From OCS116 cluster bacterium AG-435-F03 (GTDB lineage Bacteria > Pseudomonadota > Alphaproteobacteria > MED-G09), in contig QCOV01000001.1 of NCBI GenBank assembly GCA_003212795.1, positions 215,321-279,320 on the forward strand: a DNA stretch of 64,000 bases, given 5' to 3'. The notes under the pieces are model-generated. The model did not search any database. It saw nothing but the letters and a program-made list of their open reading frames with translations, and was not told the origin of the DNA. Shown piece by piece: positions 61,719 through 64,000 of the stretch. How positions within the stretch are numbered: the stretch's first letter is position 1; each line of letters opens with the position of its first letter. The position numbers and the translations under genes are program-made.

Positions 61719-64000
61719 TTATTCAACTCTTTCCCATAATCTATCAAGTCTTTTTGCACTATTAATATTTCCACCACCAAAAGTATATACTTTTAATTTA
61801 ATCATAAATGAATTCGTAGGCTTTAAATCACGATATTCAGCAAATTTTCTTCTAAATCCTAATTCAAAAGATATACAATCGTCAATGTAAACGACAGAAA
61901 GCCTATTTCTCAATGATTTTTTGGTCTCTACATCATATCTTATAGCTCCTTGAAGAAGCCAATTTTCATTAATGTTTATAAAATTTGCAAATCTAAGTTC
62001 CTTCTGTTCTTTTAAATTTAGATATTTCTCATCATCAAGATGTGCATGTCCTAATCTAAATCCCCATCTTTTATAATTTCCTTGGATATCAAATTCCGAC
62101 CTTGTGAGATTTAGATCATCTTCATTCATTCTACCTCTATATGAAATAGTAATTTTCTTGTTTGGCTTATAAAATAAATCAAAAATTAAATCAGAAAAAT
62201 CTTTTTTTAAACCGTTTCCTGTGTATGAAAAATTTAGATCAGAAAACCTATAACTTTGAGCTAATAGAGCCTTAACTACTCTATCTCCCCAGAAATGTGA
62301 AATTTGGATACCATAATTTATTCTGTTCCCATATTCCCATCTATCAAATCCTTGAATTCTATCAGTGAAAAAAATATTCGCTGAATTTAATTCAAATGCA
62401 ATTGAGTCTTCATTAGGGATTTTTAAATATTCTTTATCATTTGGGGCAATCGTAAAATTAATTATTGGCTCTATTATCGTATGTCCTTTTGGAGAAACAA
62501 CTGGAAATTTCCATTCCAAAAAATAACTGGGTAATATTCTAGCTATATTTAAATCATCGCCAAAACGATTTGAAGAAAGTAGTCTTGATGAATTATTTGG
62601 AATATATTTTTTTGTTGACCTATATAAATCACCTCTTAAAAAAACACCCATATCAATTAAATGGCCCGTTTTTGTGATAGTGCTTCTTTTCCAGGAGCTT
62701 TTAAGGGAAATTCTTTGTGTGTTCCCATCAGTTTTACGAATTATGTTAGCTGAGTTGAAATTTAAATTGAATTTTCCACCCAAAAATTCGAAGTTAGGTT
62801 GCCAGTTTAAACTTATAATTGGAAGTATGATTGGTTCTGAGCCTTCTTTTTCCGGTAAGAGAAGGGTAAAATGTTTAGATTCGATATTTAGAGATAAATT
62901 ATCCCAATTTTTTGATATTGATATTGAGGACATAATATCGGTTTTATCATTTAGATCAAATCTTCGTAAAAATGTATCATCAGAGACAAAAGTTCCATCA
63001 AAATCAATATTCCAATCATTCAAACTAAAACTACCTCTAGCAGAAAAAGAACCCCTATAGTCATAGCCAATTGAGTTTGATATAGATGAAGGACGTGGAT
63101 CGTCTAAGGACGCAACTTCAACATTTGAAATCGCATGGTTATTATCATCATATTCGAAAACTAATTTTTTTCCTAAGCTTTCTAGTTCTGCGCTACTGTT
63201 AAAGGGAGAATTAATAACCGACTGCCAATCACTATTTATATTTACAGTTCTCGCTTTAAAATTATCACTTAAAGAGGCTAAAATTCCGTAAAAATTAATA
63301 CTTCCATTTTTAAATTTTTGTCTCCATTCATTTTCAAAAATAAATGCACCTTTTGTTACAATCCAAGGGGTTATCGTCAAATCATAGTCTTGCCTAAGAT
63401 TTATAAAATAAGGTGTTTTAAGTACTACTCCTAAATCTCCAGAACTTACTAAAGAAGGAGCTAGGAACCCTGTTCTTCTTTTTATGTCTGGGCTAGGATG
63501 TCCGGCAATAGGAACATAAAATATAGGTACACCAAAAAGCTCAAATCTTGCGCCTTCATAAATAATATTACCATTAATTTCATCATGAATAATTCTATCT
63601 GCACGAACTTGCCAGGAAACCCTTTTATTGTTTGACTCACATTTTTTGCACGGACTAAATAACCCTTTTCTAAGGATAGTCGCTTTGCCACTATTTCTAA
63701 TTGCATAGTCTGAAGTTAAGACCGTTCCATCTTTAGTAACAATTCTTGGTAGTTCAATAATTCCATCATTTAGATTTGAGGAGATTTTTATTTTTGAGGC
63801 AGTAATTAAGCCTCCATTTCCCTCATTGATTCTTATATTACCTTCAGCCTCAATAATATTTTTTGAAGGATCTAATGAAACTTTATCTGCTTCAAGCCTA
63901 TATCCCTCTCTTATAATTAAAACAGACCCTGTTGCCAGAATTTTTCCACTTTCATTAATATATTCAATCTTATCGGCTTCAAGAATATTTTCATTGCTTT
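61719..64000 (-). CDS. lptD: LPS assembly outer membrane protein LptD (5' end outside window)
   Basis: The minus-strand frame is open from the right edge to the stop at 61719, about 760 codons. It begins within the periplasmic OstA/LptA-like beta-jellyroll (strands such as ASKIKISSN and GTVLTSDYAI), then FSPCKKC gives conserved cysteines, and FGVPIFYVPIAGHPSPD with TGFLAPSL and LTITPW leads into the long C-terminal beta-barrel ending in VYTFGG. LptD inserts LPS in the outer leaflet with LptE. surA follows after one base. Only the signal peptide and part of the N-domain are missing. Confidence 0.93.
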   Translation of the reverse strand, partial: SNENILEADKIEYINESGKILATGSVLIIREGYRLEADKVSLDPSKNIIEAEGNIRINEGNGGLITASKIKISSNLNDGIIELPRIVTKDGTVLTSDYAIRNSGKATILRKGLFSPCKKCESNNKRVSWQVRADRIIHDEINGNIIYEGARFELFGVPIFYVPIAGHPSPDIKRRTGFLAPSLVSSGDLGVVLKTPYFINLRQDYDLTITPWIVTKGAFIFENEWRQKFKNGSINFYGILASLSDNFKARTVNINSDWQSVINSPFNSSAELESLGKKLVFEYDDNNHAISNVEVASLDDPRPSSISNSIGYDYRGSFSARGSFSLNDWNIDFDGTFVSDDTFLRRFDLNDKTDIMSSISISKNWDNLSLNIESKHFTLLLPEKEGSEPIILPIISLNWQPNFEFLGGKFNLNFNSANIIRKTDGNTQRISLKSSWKRSTITKTGHLIDMGVFLRGDLYRSTKKYIPNNSSRLLSSNRFGDDLNIARILPSYFLEWKFPVVSPKGHTIIEPIINFTIAPNDKEYLKIPNEDSIAFELNSANIFFTDRIQGFDRWEYGNRINYGIQISHFWGDRVVKALLAQSYRFSDLNFSYTGNGLKKDFSDLIFDLFYKPNKKITISYRGRMNEDDLNLTRSEFDIQGNYKRWGFRLGHAHLDDEKYLNLKEQKELRFANFININENWLLQGAIRYDVETKKSLRNRLSVVYIDDCISFELGFRRKFAEYRDLKPTNSFMIKLKVYTFGGGNINSAKRLDRLWERVE

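Noticed and set aside
63482-63706. Short open frame upstream of the lptD reading frame, suggesting a separate gene or a frameshift in lptD
   Set aside because: The lptD frame itself stays open to the window edge and encodes family motifs (FGVPIFYVP, SPCKKC), so the other frame is a shadow and no frameshift is needed.
1-64000. tRNA, rRNA, CRISPR, insertion sequences, prophage or riboswitches
   Set aside because: Gaps are short and none shows a tRNA cloverleaf, repeat-spacer array, transposase, integrase or a conserved riboswitch core that I could recognise.

Overview
This is an AT-rich, densely packed, Gram-negative chromosomal segment, most likely from a streamlined marine-type alphaproteobacterium. 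The evidence is gene order and gene content: an rpsF-rpsR-rplI-dnaB block, cvpA-purF-SDR, xseA followed by a DUF2093 gene, a TPR protein followed by bamB and der, lptD-surA-pdxA-rsmA meeting fabD-fabG-acpP-fabF-gmk, and a class II DAHP synthase. LPS (lpxL, lptD) and outer-membrane assembly genes (bamB, surA) confirm a diderm cell. No tRNA, rRNA, CRISPR array, prophage or insertion sequence was seen. No stretch over 300 bases lacks a gene, and many convergent genes overlap at their stop codons.

Layout. 1-6.2 kb: the end of a PPDK-like protein that lacks the PEP-binding barrel, an SDR, nadC-nadA, a stand-alone KAS III, tag and ygfZ. 6.2-15.8 kb: a dihydroorotase-family gene, acuI, class II DAHP synthase, an ACAD10/11-type acyl-CoA dehydrogenase, tadA, rluB, rsmD, an AlkK/DmdB-like acyl-CoA ligase and tsaC. 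15.8-24.7 kb: an MBL hydrolase with xseB-ispA-dxs, then aroC, fabI, pdxH, a MerC-like protein, gloB, an acetyltransferase and a MazG-like phosphohydrolase.

24.7-37.6 kb is the most accessory-looking part. An SDR, a Baeyer-Villiger monooxygenase, a nitronate monooxygenase, an alpha/beta hydrolase and a DUF1295 membrane protein form one plus-strand run facing a Spinster-type MFS transporter. A heat-shock-regulated Hsp20 gene follows. Then a Rieske oxygenase is divergent from an operon of two large-type and one small-type acyl-CoA dehydrogenases plus an atypical crotonase. Read together, these suggest oxidative breakdown of a cyclic or branched ketone-type compound (terpenoid or steroid-like) feeding beta-oxidation. 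The substrate cannot be told from sequence.

37.7-64 kb returns to housekeeping: a DjlA-like protein, rpiA, an ACAD10/11-type kinase-like protein, purD, xseA, lpxL, bamB, der, purF, cvpA, mlaFE, dnaB and ribosomal proteins, the fatty-acid synthesis block, gmk, and the minus-strand lptD-surA-pdxA-rsmA run, with lptD cut by the right edge.

The points most worth a second look are the barrel-less PPDK, the Baeyer-Villiger/Rieske/ACAD catabolic block, the separately encoded halves of an ACAD10/11-like system, the hsp20 control region (RpoH-like promoter, 5' hairpin, strong terminator), a perfect DnaA box upstream of dnaB, and several synteny gaps (no mltG/yicC between fabF and gmk, no alr/radA between dnaB and cvpA).
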